From contig DAOVFI010000160.1 of assembly GCA_030673005.1 (NCBI GenBank), positions 1 to 6,052 of the forward strand: a stretch of 6,052 nucleotides of DNA, given 5' to 3'. A program made the translations under genes and the position numbers. The notes beneath the pieces were generated by a model, which was given only the letters and a program-made list of their open reading frames with translations, had not been told where the DNA came from and did no database searches. Positions 1 through 5,032 of the stretch are shown one piece after another. The stretch is from Planctomycetales bacterium. GTDB lineage: Bacteria > Planctomycetota > Phycisphaerae > SM23-33. Positions within the stretch are counted from its first letter, which is position 1. Every line of letters begins with the position of its first letter.

Positions 1-45
1 CCGGCATCGACCAAGGATACGGTCCTGTGGTCGTGGACACCGTAG
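1..45 (+). CDS. 3' end of a pseudopilin-like protein (partial, first of a tandem array)
   Basis: The first 45 bases read in frame as PASTKDTVLWSWTP followed by TAG. This matches the tail of the next gene (PASTKDTVLYSWEP) almost residue for residue, and the corresponding part of the third gene (NSTKDSVLFAYG). It is therefore the C-terminus of another member of the same prepilin-like family, with the rest outside the window. Nothing can be said about its N-terminus, but by analogy it should have a prepilin leader and one membrane helix. The tail is too short for an ORF scan; the call rests on homology to its neighbours. Conservation of the extreme C-terminus in all three copies suggests that this segment is under selection. 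Confidence 0.85.
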   Translation, partial: PASTKDTVLWSWTP

Positions 46-52
46 CAATCTG

Positions 53-77
53 CGTGGCCGCAAACAACGCGACCACG
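53..77. repeat. 25-bp hairpin in spacer 1 (inverted copy of the one at 1101-1125)
   Basis: Arms 53-61 and 69-77 pair over 9 positions with one C-A mismatch, around a 7-nt loop (62-68). It starts 7 nt after the stop codon of the first array gene. Its reverse complement matches the hairpin at 1101-1125 at 23 of 25 positions, loop included, so the two are copies of one element in opposite orientation. No T-run follows on the + strand, so a classical intrinsic terminator is not evident, although the position would fit 3'-end protection or partial termination. Confidence 0.7.
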
Positions 78-113
78 GCGCCCACCTGCCGGAAGGCAAG
101 TCAACCAAACCGT

Positions 114-145
114 AGGCTGGGCCGGAGCGCAGCGAAGGCCCACCT
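114..145. repeat. Palindromic repeat with TGGGCC/GGCCCA arms
   Basis: TGGGCC (118-123) pairs with GGCCCA (137-142). AGG (114-116) and CCT (143-145) extend the stem across a bulged C117. The 13-nt loop contains GGAGCGCAGCGAA. The layout resembles the TGGGC...AGCGCAGCGA...GCCCA intergenic repeats scattered in many bacterial genomes; that resemblance is recalled, not searched. Spacer 2 has a related core, GCCGAAGC...GCGAAGGC (1043-1061), with the same preceding CGTAGG (1024-1029, against 111-116 here). Confidence 0.55.
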
Positions 146-188
146 TTAACCTATCGCAATCTGAATAATCGCTCCCTCACGGTCGCAC

Positions 189-203
189 CTCGCAGGGGGC
201 GAG
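189..203 (+). promoter_or_regulatory. Small hairpin abutting the ribosome binding site of the second array gene
   Basis: CTCGC (189-193) pairs with GCGAG (199-203) around a 5-nt loop (AGGGG). The stem ends directly before the purine-rich AAAGGGG at 204-210. In the mRNA this would sit next to the Shine-Dalgarno sequence and could modulate initiation. A 5-bp stem in GC-rich DNA can arise by chance, so this is a weak call. Confidence 0.25.
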
Positions 204-210
204 AAAGGGG
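204..210 (+). promoter_or_regulatory. Ribosome binding site deciding the start at 218
   Basis: AAAGGGG lies 7 nt upstream of the ATG at 218. It supports this ATG over the in-frame internal ATG at 245. The upstream ATG also keeps the short basic prepilin leader MINRTKG, which the internal start would remove. Confidence 0.6.
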
Positions 211-217
211 TGGTATT

Positions 218-1021
218 ATGATTAATCGAACGAAAGGTTTCACGATGACCGAGTTGGTAGTGGTCATCTGCGCCGTTGCGGTCATCGTGATAGCACTTAT
301 TATTTTTTTTAATCGGCCGCATGAAAATGTTCCAAGGGGAAACAGGTGCCTGGCCAACCTCTACGGTATCTCCAGAGGATGGGCCATGTACGCCAACGAG
401 AACATGGACATGCCGCCGATGCTGCCCGACATCGACCAGGATACAGCCCAATACGACAGCGACTTGCAGATGGGCGATGAATGTACAGCGGCCGCTCTGG
501 GCACGGGCGCACAGCAGAACCTTTGCCTGCTGGTGCAGATACGCGTCATTCCGTGGAAGATGTTCCTCTGCCCCTCCGCGGATGATACCAGTATGGCGGA
601 CCGCTCCGGCGCGGGCAGAAAGTACGGCTTCGGTGAGGCCGGCAAACTCTACTGTAGTTACGGCTTCCAGATTCCCTACGCCCACGGCGGAGTCAACGAA
701 TGCCCGGTAAATTATAGTATGGACGGCGGAATCGTCCTAATGGGCGACCGTGCGCCTGCCGGCGACCTCAACAGGAATTGGAGCCGCAATCATCCCAAAT
801 ACGGCGAGAACGTCCTGTACGTGGACGGTAATGCGAAGTTCTCGAAGGACAAAAACTCCGACGACGATAAGAACACTGCCGGATGGGGCGGAAATAACAT
901 CTATACCCGCGATAACTGGAATAACACAGTCCCGGAGAATCCCAAGTTGCTGTCCAACGGCTCGGCGGTCGGTTATCCTGCCTCCACGAAGGACACGGTC
1001 CTGTATTCGTGGGAACCGTAG
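218..1021 (+). CDS. Pseudopilin-like protein with prepilin N-terminal methylation motif, six-cysteine secreted domain (array member 2)
   Basis: This encodes a 267-aa type II secretion/type IV pilin-like protein. Residues 1-7 (MINRTKG) form a short basic leader, then the prepilin peptidase site G7|F8 with Glu at mature position +5 (E12) and a single hydrophobic helix to about residue 31. The mature protein should be anchored in the inner membrane with its globular domain in the periplasm, possibly assembling into a pseudopilus. Landmarks are PPML (66-69), LGTGAQQNLCLLV (94-106), a CPS block (118-120), the H-x10-DG motif (H192, D203-G204) resembling the H-x9-DG domain of planctomycetal prepilin-like proteins, GWGGNNIYT (222-230) and a C-terminal STKDTVL. 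Secreted-domain cysteines are at 44, 89, 103, 118, 146 and 162, with one extra in the helix (C18). All landmarks except C18 recur in the next gene, a tandem duplicate. A T8 run (303-310) interrupts the GC-rich coding sequence at the end of the helix. The cellular function is unknown. Confidence 0.88.
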   Translation: MINRTKGFTMTELVVVICAVAVIVIALIIFFNRPHENVPRGNRCLANLYGISRGWAMYANENMDMPPMLPDIDQDTAQYDSDLQMGDECTAAALGTGAQQNLCLLVQIRVIPWKMFLCPSADDTSMADRSGAGRKYGFGEAGKLYCSYGFQIPYAHGGVNECPVNYSMDGGIVLMGDRAPAGDLNRNWSRNHPKYGENVLYVDGNAKFSKDKNSDDDKNTAGWGGNNIYTRDNWNNTVPENPKLLSNGSAVGYPASTKDTVLYSWEP

Positions 1022-1023
1022 GC

Positions 1024-1088
1024 CGTAGGTTCTGCATGCCATGCCGAAGCATTTGCGAAGGCAGGTTTCCTGCACACGGAATCCTACG
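1024..1088. repeat. Long imperfect inverted repeat in spacer 2
   Basis: CGTAGG (1024-1029) pairs with CCTACG (1083-1088), and TGCA (1033-1036) can pair with TGCA (1071-1074). Inside lie TGCC/GGCA (1042-1045 with 1060-1063) or, alternatively, a perfect 5-bp stem GCAGG-TTT-CCTGC (1061-1073). Its CGTAGG and GCGAAGGC elements also occur in spacer 1 (111-139), so it appears to be a diverged repeat unit accompanying each array gene. The stems are mutually exclusive in part, so the real fold is unclear. Confidence 0.4.
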
Positions 1089-1100
1089 TTTGCTGGGGGG

Positions 1101-1125
1101 CGTGGTCGCGGTGTTTGCGACCACG
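1101..1125. repeat. 25-bp perfect-arm hairpin in spacer 2 (inverted copy of 53-77)
   Basis: Arms CGTGGTCGC (1101-1109) and GCGACCACG (1117-1125) are perfectly complementary over 9 bp around a 7-nt loop (GGTGTTT). Read on the opposite strand, the hairpin at 53-77 has the same arms and loop with only two differences. A TTT follows at 1126-1128, too short for a convincing intrinsic terminator. It lies between two array genes and could act as a transcript-processing or attenuation element, or may simply be a dispersed repeat. Confidence 0.7.
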
Positions 1126-1129
1126 TTTG

Positions 1130-1144
1130 CGCCCTGATTGGGCG
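1130..1144. repeat. Small hairpin just upstream of the third array gene
   Basis: CGCCC (1130-1134) pairs with GGGCG (1140-1144) around a 5-nt loop (TGATT). It ends 3 nt before the AAGGAG ribosome binding site of the gene at 1161, so it could influence translation of that gene. It follows the larger hairpin at 1101-1125 after only 4 nt, giving two stacked stem-loops in the leader. Confidence 0.4.
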
Positions 1145-1147
1145 AAT

Positions 1148-1153
1148 AAGGAG
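1148..1153 (+). promoter_or_regulatory. Ribosome binding site deciding the start at 1161
   Basis: A perfect AAGGAG sits 7 nt upstream of the ATG at 1161. It fixes the start there, not at the in-frame ATG at 1041, which has no such site and would bury the prepilin leader behind 40 extra residues. Confidence 0.85.
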
Positions 1154-1160
1154 CACGACT

Positions 1161-1985
1161 ATGGACGGGAAAAAAGGTTTCTCGCTTGTCGAACTGATGG
1201 TAGTCGTGGCGATCATCGCGCTGCTGATAACTATTCTTATACCGACTCTTACCCGTGCCGAAGAGCAGGCCAGGCAGGCCAAATGTCAGGCCAATATGAA
1301 GGGCGTCGGCCTGGGCTGGATAATGTACGCCCGCGGTAACAACGCAATCCCTCCGATGCTGTCGGGCACGACGGCGGCGGGTGCGTACGAAGACGCGCTG
1401 CGGATGGGCAGTAACTGCACTGCCGCCGACCTGGGCACCGGCGCTCAGCAGAACCTTTGCCTGCTGGTGAAGATCGATGCCGTTCCGTGGGGCATGTTCA
1501 TCTGCCCGTCCACGGGCAATAAGGAGGCCGACCGCCGCGGCTCCGGAAAGCAATTCGGACTCGGCGACGGCGACATGCGCTACTGTGACTACGCCGTCCA
1601 GATACTCGACCGAAACTCCGGCAACCTGTGTAAGCCACAGCACATGGACGGCGCGATCGCCATAGTCGGCGACCAGCCGCCCAAATATCGCGTTACCAAT
1701 TTCAACCTTATGACCATGTGGAGTCCCAATCATCCCGATTACGGCGAGAGCCTCCTGTTTGCCGGCGGAAACGTAAGGTTCTCCAAGGATAAGTCCGAGG
1801 ACACCAGCGGCCTGGGGCGGAACCGAAATACCGGCGGGTGGGGCGGAAACAACATCTATACCCAGGACGCATGGGATGACGGTGAAACGCAGAGGCCCAC
1901 ACTAACCTACAACCGCCGGCTTGTGGGATTGCCCAATTCCACAAAAGATTCGGTCCTGTTCGCCTACGGACAGGCGCAGGAATAA
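1161..1985 (+). CDS. Pseudopilin-like protein with prepilin N-terminal methylation motif, six-cysteine secreted domain (array member 3)
   Basis: This is a 274-aa paralogue of the preceding gene. The leader is MDGKKG (1-6), followed by the prepilin peptidase site G6|F7 with Glu at mature +5 (E11) and a classic pilin helix, FSLVELMVVVAIIALLITIL (7-26). The secreted domain shares PPML (64-67), LGTGAQQNLCLLV (91-103), PWGMFICPS (109-117), GWGGNNIYT (226-234) and STKDSVL (260-266) with member 2. Cysteines 42, 86, 100, 115, 142 and 157 match the neighbour's spacing to within one residue. At the site of the H-x-DG motif it has H191 followed by GG at 202-203, so the aspartate is lost. The frame stays open upstream to an ATG at 1041, but the ribosome binding site and leader logic favour 1161. 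The gap to the previous gene is 139 bp. It is likely a membrane-anchored pseudopilin or minor-pilin-type protein processed by a prepilin peptidase; its partner system is not in the window. Confidence 0.9.
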   Translation: MDGKKGFSLVELMVVVAIIALLITILIPTLTRAEEQARQAKCQANMKGVGLGWIMYARGNNAIPPMLSGTTAAGAYEDALRMGSNCTAADLGTGAQQNLCLLVKIDAVPWGMFICPSTGNKEADRRGSGKQFGLGDGDMRYCDYAVQILDRNSGNLCKPQHMDGAIAIVGDQPPKYRVTNFNLMTMWSPNHPDYGESLLFAGGNVRFSKDKSEDTSGLGRNRNTGGWGGNNIYTQDAWDDGETQRPTLTYNRRLVGLPNSTKDSVLFAYGQAQE

Positions 1986-1991
1986 AACTCC

Positions 1992-2014
1992 GTGGCACGG
2001 GCGTCTCGCCCGTG
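1992..2014 (+). repeat. GTGGCA-headed palindrome, copy 1
   Basis: The head GTGGCA leads into CACGGGCG (1996-2003), a TCT loop, then CGCCCGTG (2007-2014): an 8-bp perfect stem. It begins 6 nt after the stop of the third array gene, so it could protect or end that transcript, though no T-run follows. It belongs to the family with 3-nt loops described at 2020, 2056, 2098, 4961, 4986 and 5033. Confidence 0.75.
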
Positions 2015-2019
2015 AATCG

Positions 2020-2042
2020 TGGGTACGGGCGTCTCGCCTATA
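2020..2042 (+). repeat. GTGGCA-headed palindrome, copy 2 (degenerate)
   Basis: TGGGTACGGGCG, then TCT, then CGCCTATA repeats the first copy in direct orientation with the same loop. The right arm has drifted: the inner 5 bp still pair (2027-2031 with 2035-2039, one a G-U), position 2026/2040 is mismatched, and two A-T pairs close the stem at the base. Confidence 0.55.
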
Positions 2043-2055
2043 TAAATATCAGAAT

Positions 2056-2079
2056 CATGGCCGAGACGGCCATGCCACC
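2056..2079 (-). repeat. GTGGCA-headed palindrome, copy 3 (inverted)
   Basis: CATGGCCG (2056-2063), AGA, CGGCCATG (2067-2074), then CCACC. On the minus strand this is GGTGG leading into an 8-bp perfect stem with loop TCT, as in copies 1 and 2. The arm sequence differs from copy 1 at paired positions, so the pairing is kept while the sequence changes. Confidence 0.75.
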
Positions 2080-2097
2080 CGTCGTGTTATTATCGAC

Positions 2098-2129
2098 CAC
2101 GGCCAAGTCTTCGACTTGACCGTGCCACC
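2098..2129 (-). repeat. GTGGCA-headed palindrome, copy 4 (inverted, long stem)
   Basis: A 12-bp stem (2098-2109 with 2113-2124) has one C-A mismatch (2103/2119) and a 3-nt loop (TTC), followed by CCACC at 2125-2129. On the minus strand it again begins GGTGGCACGG. It ends 7 nt before the GH3 stop codon at 2137-2139, so the convergent region carries stem-loops for both transcripts. It may act as a bidirectional transcript end. Confidence 0.75.
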
Positions 2130-2136
2130 GGCCGAC

Positions 2137-3786
2137 CTACGATTTCGGCGTGTCGTTGATTACGTCGGTTATCAGGTACTTGTGTTTATACTGTTCGGAC
2201 CGGTTCCGGCATTGGCGCAATGGGTGTGCCTGGTCCTTCACGTAAGTGCCCGCCGGTGCGACCTTTGCTCGTATCGGTCCGAGCCGTCCGCTGCTGCGCT
2301 TGGTGTCATATTCGACGTTTAACCTGCGCAGGGCCAGATCGAGTCTGTCGGCAAGCGAGTCGATGTCCGCGCCGTCGGACGGACCGGTGAGGAGTTGGTA
2401 GTAGGGCGTCCGGGCGAAGTGCCCCTGTAGAACAAACTCCTCGATGCCGGCGCCCGATTCGGCGGCAGCGGTTTCCATGGCGCGGACCACCTGGTATTCC
2501 GTGATCTTTTCGCCGGTAATCGAGCAGGTGTGCAGGCCCTTGGAGAGGAATTCAAAGACGGGGCTGTCGCCGAACCTGTCCGTTACCCGGACGCGGTCAT
2601 CGATGTTGTATCGCCACAGGCCGGCGGAGTTGGAAAACAGGATGAAGTATTCGCACCCCGGCTCGACTTCGTGTGCGCGGAGCACGTCTGGGCGTGCCGA
2701 TTCGATCTGCTCGGCGGGGATGAATTCGAGGAAGTTGGAGGTAATCTCCGCTACGCCGGAGGGTGTCTCATCGACCAGCGGGATCGACAGCCTGCCTTCG
2801 CTCGCCAGCAGTCCCATGTCGCGGATGGGCACATCCCCGAAGAGCCGGCGGACCGCCGGCAGGTACAGCCCGACCGTCCCGCCCGTCCAGAGGAGCATGA
2901 AGCTGAGGTTCCAGAAGTGCTTCGGCAGCAGTTGTCCGTGGCGGTGGATGATTTTTTCCAGCCGACGGGCGGCGCGGCGGTTCGGGCGGAATGAGAATCC
3001 GTCCGGCGCGCCGGACGGTGCGTCTTCCGGCAGACTTATCGTGCCGTCGCGGACGTCGCGGATGAGGCGTTCGGCGTTGTCGGCGGCGGCCTGGGCGAGC
3101 TTGACAGCGGTCGATGGGTTCGGGGTGATGATAATGCCGACATCGTGAGTAACGGCGGAGCGCATGATGGCGTAGTATTTACCGTCGGGGTCCTGAATCC
3201 TGTTGGCCTGCTGCGGAACCGGATACATCTTTCGTACGATCCATTTCTGGTTTTCGGTCATCAATCCGCTGATCGACCCGCATGGCAGTCCGGTCGGGCT
3301 GAGGGATTCGCACGCCGATGAGCCGACCATTACGATCTTCCGCAGCCAGCCGTCGGGATGGTCCCTGAGCATCCGTATGCCGAAGATATTCGAGCCGCGG
3401 CGGTAGTCGCTGAGGAACCGGCTGGTGACGGGGATGTGTTTCGGCGAGCCGGTAGTGCCTGAGGTAACGGCGAACATGTGGATCTTCGTTCCGGGTGCGA
3501 ACAAGGCTTCGACCCGGCCGTCGAGCACCTGCCGGACGTACCGGCGGTGGGTTTCGTAATCGCCTATCGGAACGGCGGCGGCGAAATCGGAATAACCGCC
3601 GATACGGTCGAGATGATGTTCGCGTCCGAACTCGCTGCCGGAGGCGGCGGCGATGAGTCGGCGCAGCAGCGAATCCTGCACCTCGGCTGTGCGGCGATGA
3701 GCGGACAGGAACGCACGGGCCTGCCCGGACGCATGTGTCCCGGCAATATGGGCGACCGGTCGCAGTAATGTTCGGACCAGATTCAT
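2137..3786 (-). CDS. GH3-family acyl-adenylating / acyl acid-amido synthetase-like protein
   Basis: This encodes a 549-aa, apparently full-length member of the GH3 branch of the adenylate-forming superfamily. Plant GH3 enzymes activate a carboxylic acid with ATP and join the acyl-AMP to an amino acid; bacterial members are largely uncharacterised, so substrate and acceptor here are unknown. Visible motifs are the ATP/AMP-binding loop TSGTTGSPKHIPVT (108-121), LLASEG (326-331) corresponding to the second motif, LWRYNIDD (390-397) corresponding to plant YRxGD, GEKITE (425-430) at the hinge to the C-terminal domain, and a terminal YKHK (533-536) where GH3 proteins usually carry a conserved QxK segment. 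No signal peptide or transmembrane helix is seen, so it is probably cytoplasmic. Its ATG overlaps the TGA of the upstream hydrolase by 4 bp, indicating translational coupling; no clear Shine-Dalgarno precedes it. The glycine of the third motif is replaced by Asp396, while the following Asp397 is kept. Confidence 0.85.
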   Translation of the reverse strand: MNLVRTLLRPVAHIAGTHASGQARAFLSAHRRTAEVQDSLLRRLIAAASGSEFGREHHLDRIGGYSDFAAAVPIGDYETHRRYVRQVLDGRVEALFAPGTKIHMFAVTSGTTGSPKHIPVTSRFLSDYRRGSNIFGIRMLRDHPDGWLRKIVMVGSSACESLSPTGLPCGSISGLMTENQKWIVRKMYPVPQQANRIQDPDGKYYAIMRSAVTHDVGIIITPNPSTAVKLAQAAADNAERLIRDVRDGTISLPEDAPSGAPDGFSFRPNRRAARRLEKIIHRHGQLLPKHFWNLSFMLLWTGGTVGLYLPAVRRLFGDVPIRDMGLLASEGRLSIPLVDETPSGVAEITSNFLEFIPAEQIESARPDVLRAHEVEPGCEYFILFSNSAGLWRYNIDDRVRVTDRFGDSPVFEFLSKGLHTCSITGEKITEYQVVRAMETAAAESGAGIEEFVLQGHFARTPYYQLLTGPSDGADIDSLADRLDLALRRLNVEYDTKRSSGRLGPIRAKVAPAGTYVKDQAHPLRQCRNRSEQYKHKYLITDVINDTPKS

Positions 3787-4886
3787 AGCGGCATTTTTAA
3801 CATTCGATCTTCGCTCTTCGATTCGTCCCTGCAGGTTCCCAGTCCGGCGATTTTGTTTTCGTCAACGGCCTCATCGGCCAGGTATTTTCTGAAGAAGGCG
3901 GTGGTTCTGGCGGCGTACTCGTCCGGGACGGTCGTTACGGACTGGTTGTGCTTGGCCTTCGGGACGATCCAGAGATATTTCGGCTTACCGGCGGCGCGGT
4001 GGAGCAGTTCGGCCTGGTCGGACCGGATGTAACTGTCCCTTTCGCCGTGGATGAGCATTATCGGGCGGGAAATCATATTCGCCAGCGCCTTGCGAACGGA
4101 CGGAAAACGCCGGCTGAGCCTCGGTTGGGCGAAACGCATCATGCACCACAGCAGGAATCGCCAGAAAGCGTCGGGATGGTTCTGATAGACGAGTTTGACC
4201 CGCCCGAAGATGGACGCCCATCGTTTCATCAGCGTTACGAGCGTTTCGGTGGTGCTGAAGGCGCCGTCGCACATTATACAGGCGATGTTCGGGTCGGAAC
4301 TCGCCGCCAGTATGGCTGCCCCGGCGCCCCGGCTGATGCCGAAGATGCCGATCCGCGTAGGTCGGTCCGCCGCCGAGAGTGTGTCTTCCACGAAGGCGCA
4401 TGCCCCGAGTGTGTCCTCGAGTTCCCTGTCCGACGGCCACTGGAGCAGGCGGTAGTTCCTGGGCCGGCTGCTGTCGCCGTGGCCGCGATAGTCGAATGTG
4501 AATACGTCGAACCCCGCCTCGATGAGCGGACGGGCGTACCGGGCGCAACTGTACATATCGGAGCCGAACTCGTGACAGAAGACGACGGTTCCCTTGCGAA
4601 AGGGGCTTTCGTCGTGTACAGATTGTTCCATCGGCCCCTTCGTCCGCAGCCACATGCCACGGAGGCTCGTGCCGTCGAAACTGCGAAAGCGAACCTCCTC
4701 GCCCTGGATTATCTCGAAATCCCTCGCGTCAATGGACAGCGGCAGGGGCGTGTCGGTGAAGATATTCAGGCAGATGCGGACGTACTTGGTCAGCAGCAGC
4801 AGCGCGAACGTCAGCAGGCTGATGCACGTCGCGGCAATCGACAGCGCCGCCCAGTGATGCGTTATGAATTCCCATAATTCCGCCAT
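3783..4886 (-). CDS. Membrane-anchored alpha/beta hydrolase
   Basis: This is a 367-aa serine hydrolase of the alpha/beta-fold superfamily. It shows a hydrophobic N-terminal segment (about 13-33) without a lipobox, likely a signal anchor. Then follow the oxyanion-region motif HEFG (105-108), DYRGHGDS (132-139), the nucleophile elbow GISRG with Ser185 (183-187), Asp284 in GERDS (281-285) and His313 in KAKHNQ. This gives a complete Ser-Asp-His triad in the usual order. The family includes esterases, lipases, thioesterases and acyltransferases, so the substrate cannot be read from sequence. The stop codon overlaps the start of the GH3 gene by 4 bp, so the two are very likely one operon and may act on the same acyl compound. 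The ATG at 4884-4886 is the only sensible start and keeps the membrane segment, but it has no evident ribosome binding site. The 25 or so residues after the fold (about 340-367) are hydrophilic and look variable. Confidence 0.87.
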   Translation of the reverse strand: MAELWEFITHHWAALSIAATCISLLTFALLLLTKYVRICLNIFTDTPLPLSIDARDFEIIQGEEVRFRSFDGTSLRGMWLRTKGPMEQSVHDESPFRKGTVVFCHEFGSDMYSCARYARPLIEAGFDVFTFDYRGHGDSSRPRNYRLLQWPSDRELEDTLGACAFVEDTLSAADRPTRIGIFGISRGAGAAILAASSDPNIACIMCDGAFSTTETLVTLMKRWASIFGRVKLVYQNHPDAFWRFLLWCMMRFAQPRLSRRFPSVRKALANMISRPIMLIHGERDSYIRSDQAELLHRAAGKPKYLWIVPKAKHNQSVTTVPDEYAARTTAFFRKYLADEAVDENKIAGLGTCRDESKSEDRMLKMPL

Positions 4887-4893
4887 TACGCTA

Positions 4894-4921
4894 ATGCTAG
4901 TCGATAAATGCTAAATGTCAA
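4894..4921 (-). promoter_or_regulatory. Candidate sigma-70-type promoter for the hydrolase-GH3 pair
   Basis: On the minus strand a perfect TTGACA (complement of 4916-4921) is followed after 16 nt by TAGCAT (complement of 4894-4899), which matches TATAAT at 4 of 6 positions. Transcription would begin within a few bases of the ATG at 4886, giving a leaderless or nearly leaderless mRNA. That would agree with the lack of a Shine-Dalgarno sequence there. The -10 is weak, so the call is tentative. Confidence 0.35.
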
Positions 4922-4960
4922 ATTCCTGTGGGGTGCATATTGATTTTGGTGGGTCCCAAT

Positions 4961-4985
4961 TGGTGGCACAGGTTATAAACCTGTT
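4961..4985 (+). repeat. GGTGGCAC palindrome, copy 5
   Basis: TGGTGGC leads into ACAGGTT (4968-4974), loop ATA, and AACCTGT (4978-4984): a 7-bp perfect stem. The next outer pair is lost because T4985 replaces the expected G. It lies in the spacer between the ketosynthase and the hydrolase and is followed at once by copy 6. Confidence 0.75.
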
Positions 4986-5011
4986 GGTGGCACAGGTTTT
5001 CAACCTGTGCC
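4986..5011 (+). repeat. GGTGGCAC palindrome, copy 6
   Basis: GGTGGCACAGGTT, loop TTC, then AACCTGTGCC gives a 10-bp perfect stem (4989-4998 with 5002-5011). It is in direct orientation and immediately adjacent to copy 5, whose arms are nearly identical. It has the strongest stem of the group in this spacer. Confidence 0.8.
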
Positions 5012-5032
5012 CGTTCAACAGCCAACGAAGCA

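Noticed and set aside
298..312. T-run at 303-310 as an intrinsic terminator
   Set aside because: It lies inside a coding sequence and no stable GC-rich stem precedes it.
1041..1160. N-terminal extension of the third array protein from the in-frame ATG at 1041
   Set aside because: It would put 40 residues before the prepilin leader, it runs through hairpin DNA in the spacer, and a perfect AAGGAG sits 7 nt before the ATG at 1161.
768..1733. Long open frame on the minus strand (about 321 aa) opposite the pseudopilin genes
   Set aside because: It spans two convincing plus-strand genes and their spacer, has low-complexity Arg/Ser-rich stretches and no recognisable domain. It is a shadow of GC-rich codon usage.
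1986..2136. Strong Rho-independent terminator between the convergent genes
   Set aside because: Several stable stem-loops are present, but none is followed by a run of T on either strand, so they are listed as repeats with only a possible termination role.
3948..4877. Open frame of about 309 aa on the plus strand opposite the hydrolase
   Set aside because: The minus-strand protein has a complete catalytic triad and family motifs. The plus-strand product has no recognisable fold and a composition typical of an antisense shadow.
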